From positions 1 through 6,627 of the forward strand of contig CAMLHR010000074.1 of assembly GCA_946479915.1 (NCBI GenBank): a DNA stretch of 6,627 nucleotides, in the 5' to 3' direction. The DNA comes from an uncultured Lysobacter sp. Lineage in GTDB: Bacteria; Pseudomonadota; Gammaproteobacteria; Xanthomonadales; Xanthomonadaceae. Position numbers and translations under genes: made by a program. This document shows positions 5,730 through 6,627 of this stretch, one piece after another (the stretch's first letter is position 1; each line of letters starts with the position of its first letter). Below the pieces are notes generated by a model, which saw only the letters and a program-made list of their open reading frames with translations, searched no databases and had not been told where the DNA came from.

Positions 5730-5745
5730 ACCCAAGCGCTGGTGA
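5730..5745. promoter_or_regulatory. Possible degenerate second NrdR box
   Basis: ACCCAAGCGCTGGTGA matches the NrdR consensus at roughly ten of sixteen positions but lacks the central AT. It begins 33 bp after the first box, close to the three-helical-turn spacing usual for paired NrdR boxes. It could equally be ordinary GC-rich sequence. Confidence 0.3.
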
Positions 5746-5813
5746 TCGGGCAACGCGCGGCGGGACGCCGGACAGGGGCAGGAACGCAGGGATTCCCAGG
5801 CCTGCGACGGGAC

Positions 5814-5818
5814 AGGAG
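5814..5818 (+). promoter_or_regulatory. Shine-Dalgarno site of nrdJ
   Basis: AGGAG, 10 nt before the ATG at 5829 and 8 nt after a CGCAGG/CCTGCG hairpin (5785-5806). The motif GACAGG occurs here and again immediately before the ATG (5823-5828). The spacing of AGGAG is slightly long but acceptable. Confidence 0.55.
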
Positions 5819-5828
5819 TGGTGACAGG

Positions 5829-6627
5829 ATGAGCACGGGCAAGAACACCCTGCGCGCGGTAAGGATCGACATGCCAGCCGATGCGGACGCCGGCATCCCG
5901 ATGCAGCCGGCCTCGGCCGACATCTGGGACAAGAAGTACCGCCTCAAGACCAAGGCCGGCGAGCCCGTGGACGCGGACATCGACGGCACGTACCAGCGCG
6001 TGGCCCGCGCGCTCGCCGACGCCGAGCCGACCCCCGAGGCGCGCGAGCAGTGGTACGAGCGCTTCGTGTGGGCGCTGCGTCGCGGCGCGATCCCGGCCGG
6101 CCGCATCACCTCCAACGCCGGCGCGCTCGAGCACAAGCCGGCCACCTCGACCATCAACTGCACCGTGTCGGGGACGATCACCGACTCGATGGACGGCATC
6201 CTCGAGAAGGTGCACGAGGCGGGCCTGACGCTGAAGGCCGGCTGCGGCATCGGCTACGAGTTCAGCACGCTGCGCCCGCGCGGCGCGTTCGTCGCCGGCG
6301 CCGGCGCGTACACCTCCGGCCCGATGTCCTTCATGGATATCTACGACAAGATGTGCTTCACCGTGTCCTCGGCCGGCGGCCGCCGCGGCGCGCAGATGGG
6401 CACCTTCGACGTCAGCCACCCGGACGTGAAGGACTTCATCCGCGCCAAGCGCGAGGACGGGCGCCTGCGCCAGTTCAACCTGTCGCTGCTGATCACCGAC
6501 GGCTTCATGCAGGCGGTGGAGACCGACGCCGACTGGCCGATGGTGTTCCCGATCAACATCAAGGAAAAGGGCGACATCGACCTGGACGACGCCGACAAGG
6601 TCGTGTGGCGCGAATGGCCGACGGCCA
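5829..6627 (+). CDS. nrdJ: Adenosylcobalamin-dependent (class II) ribonucleotide reductase NrdJ, N-terminal part
   Basis: Cytosolic class II ribonucleotide reductase, which makes deoxyribonucleotides by a thiyl radical generated with adenosylcobalamin and so works with or without oxygen. The window holds 266 codons; the rest, including the finger-loop radical cysteine and C-terminal redox cysteines, lies beyond the right edge. Visible class II/NrdJ features are an N-terminal segment with ASADIWDKKYRLK (28-40), the substrate-domain block GAIPAGRITSNAG (86-98), ATSTINCTV (105-113) with C111 as the first active-site redox cysteine, AGLTLKAGCGIGYEFSTLRP (131-150), and SSAGGRRGAQMGTFDVSHPD (180-199). 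No ATP-cone is present at the N-terminus, so the usual dATP overall-activity switch appears absent. The start ATG has an AGGAG upstream; upstream GTGs are out of frame. It is transcribed away from the protease operon and preceded by a promoter-like element and an NrdR box. Confidence 0.95.
   Translation, partial: MSTGKNTLRAVRIDMPADADAGIPMQPASADIWDKKYRLKTKAGEPVDADIDGTYQRVARALADAEPTPEAREQWYERFVWALRRGAIPAGRITSNAGALEHKPATSTINCTVSGTITDSMDGILEKVHEAGLTLKAGCGIGYEFSTLRPRGAFVAGAGAYTSGPMSFMDIYDKMCFTVSSAGGRRGAQMGTFDVSHPDVKDFIRAKREDGRLRQFNLSLLITDGFMQAVETDADWPMVFPINIKEKGDIDLDDADKVVWREWPTA

Larger units (their letters stand above)
5482..5828. other. Divergent intergenic control region between the protease and nrdJ
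   Basis: 347 bp without a convincing gene. The protease-proximal third holds three AGTGTC copies (5489, 5506, 5522), a TTGACA on the minus strand (5513-5508) lacking a good -10, and a 12-nt-period direct repeat of TCGGCCATG (5544-5552, 5556-5564). The middle has a perfect CG-rich hairpin (5583-5601) flanked by TCCGGA sites (5575-5580, 5610-5615). The nrdJ-proximal half contains the putative promoter, NrdR boxes and a hairpin-rich leader listed separately. No B12-riboswitch consensus box is recognisable. Confidence 0.7.

Noticed and set aside
5690..5828. Classical cobalamin (B12) riboswitch before nrdJ
   Set aside because: No recognisable B12-box (AGYCMGR...CCNGC-type) or the usual surrounding conserved segments; the leader is also shorter than the ~200 nt of a full cobalamin riboswitch.
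5510..6419. Minus-strand open frames of 246 and 260 codons antisense to nrdJ
   Set aside because: nrdJ on the plus strand is unmistakable. The antisense products show only composition-driven sequence.
1..6627. CRISPR array, tRNA/rRNA genes, insertion sequences, toxin-antitoxin or defence genes
   Set aside because: No regularly spaced repeats, tRNA-like cloverleaf, transposase or defence domain was recognised on either strand.

Overview
The window looks like chromosomal DNA from a high-GC gammaproteobacterium, most likely of the Xanthomonadaceae/Lysobacteraceae (Lysobacter or Luteimonas type). The basis is the strong G/C preference at third codon positions, the protein sequences (especially the B12-dependent ribonucleotide reductase and the Do-family protease), and an ATTCCCGC...GCGGGAAT dispersed palindrome of a kind common in such genomes. 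No reference search was possible, so the genus is inference.

Layout: positions 1-5481 carry seven genes, all on the minus strand and closely spaced. Read in the direction of transcription they are: a periplasmic Do/DegQ-type serine protease with two PDZ domains (5481-4024); a DUF883 ElaB/YqjD-type membrane-anchored protein (3992-3594); a YqjE-type 'phage holin family' two-helix membrane protein (3587-3057); a small coiled-coil/membrane protein in the YqjK position (3049-2675); an AI-2E/PerM-family transporter-like protein (2678-1566); then, after a 128-nt gap, a YigB-like HAD phosphatase (1437-709) and the N-terminal half of an M17 aminopeptidase (712 to beyond the left edge). Two junctions are 4-bp ATGA overlaps. 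A third carries an exact 11-bp tandem duplication of what was probably an ATGA overlap. The first five genes look like one envelope-related operon. The last two may be a separate or attenuated unit, because a strong palindrome lies across the AI-2E stop codon.

Divergent from this block, after a 347-bp intergenic region, the plus strand carries the start of nrdJ (5829 to the right edge), an adenosylcobalamin-dependent class II ribonucleotide reductase. Upstream of it I see a sigma70-like promoter (5654-5682), a very good NrdR-box palindrome (5697-5712), a weaker possible second box (5730-5745), and a leader of about 140 nt that can form several hairpins before the Shine-Dalgarno site. The same intergenic region holds a perfect CG-alternating hairpin (5583-5601) and three spaced AGTGTC repeats near the protease start.

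This is mostly an ordinary housekeeping/envelope region. No defence system, mobile element or CRISPR array is visible. The points most worth a second look are the nrdJ control region, the 11-bp duplication at a gene junction, and the dispersed repeat that supplies the C-terminal tail of the HAD protein and leads directly into the next gene's start.
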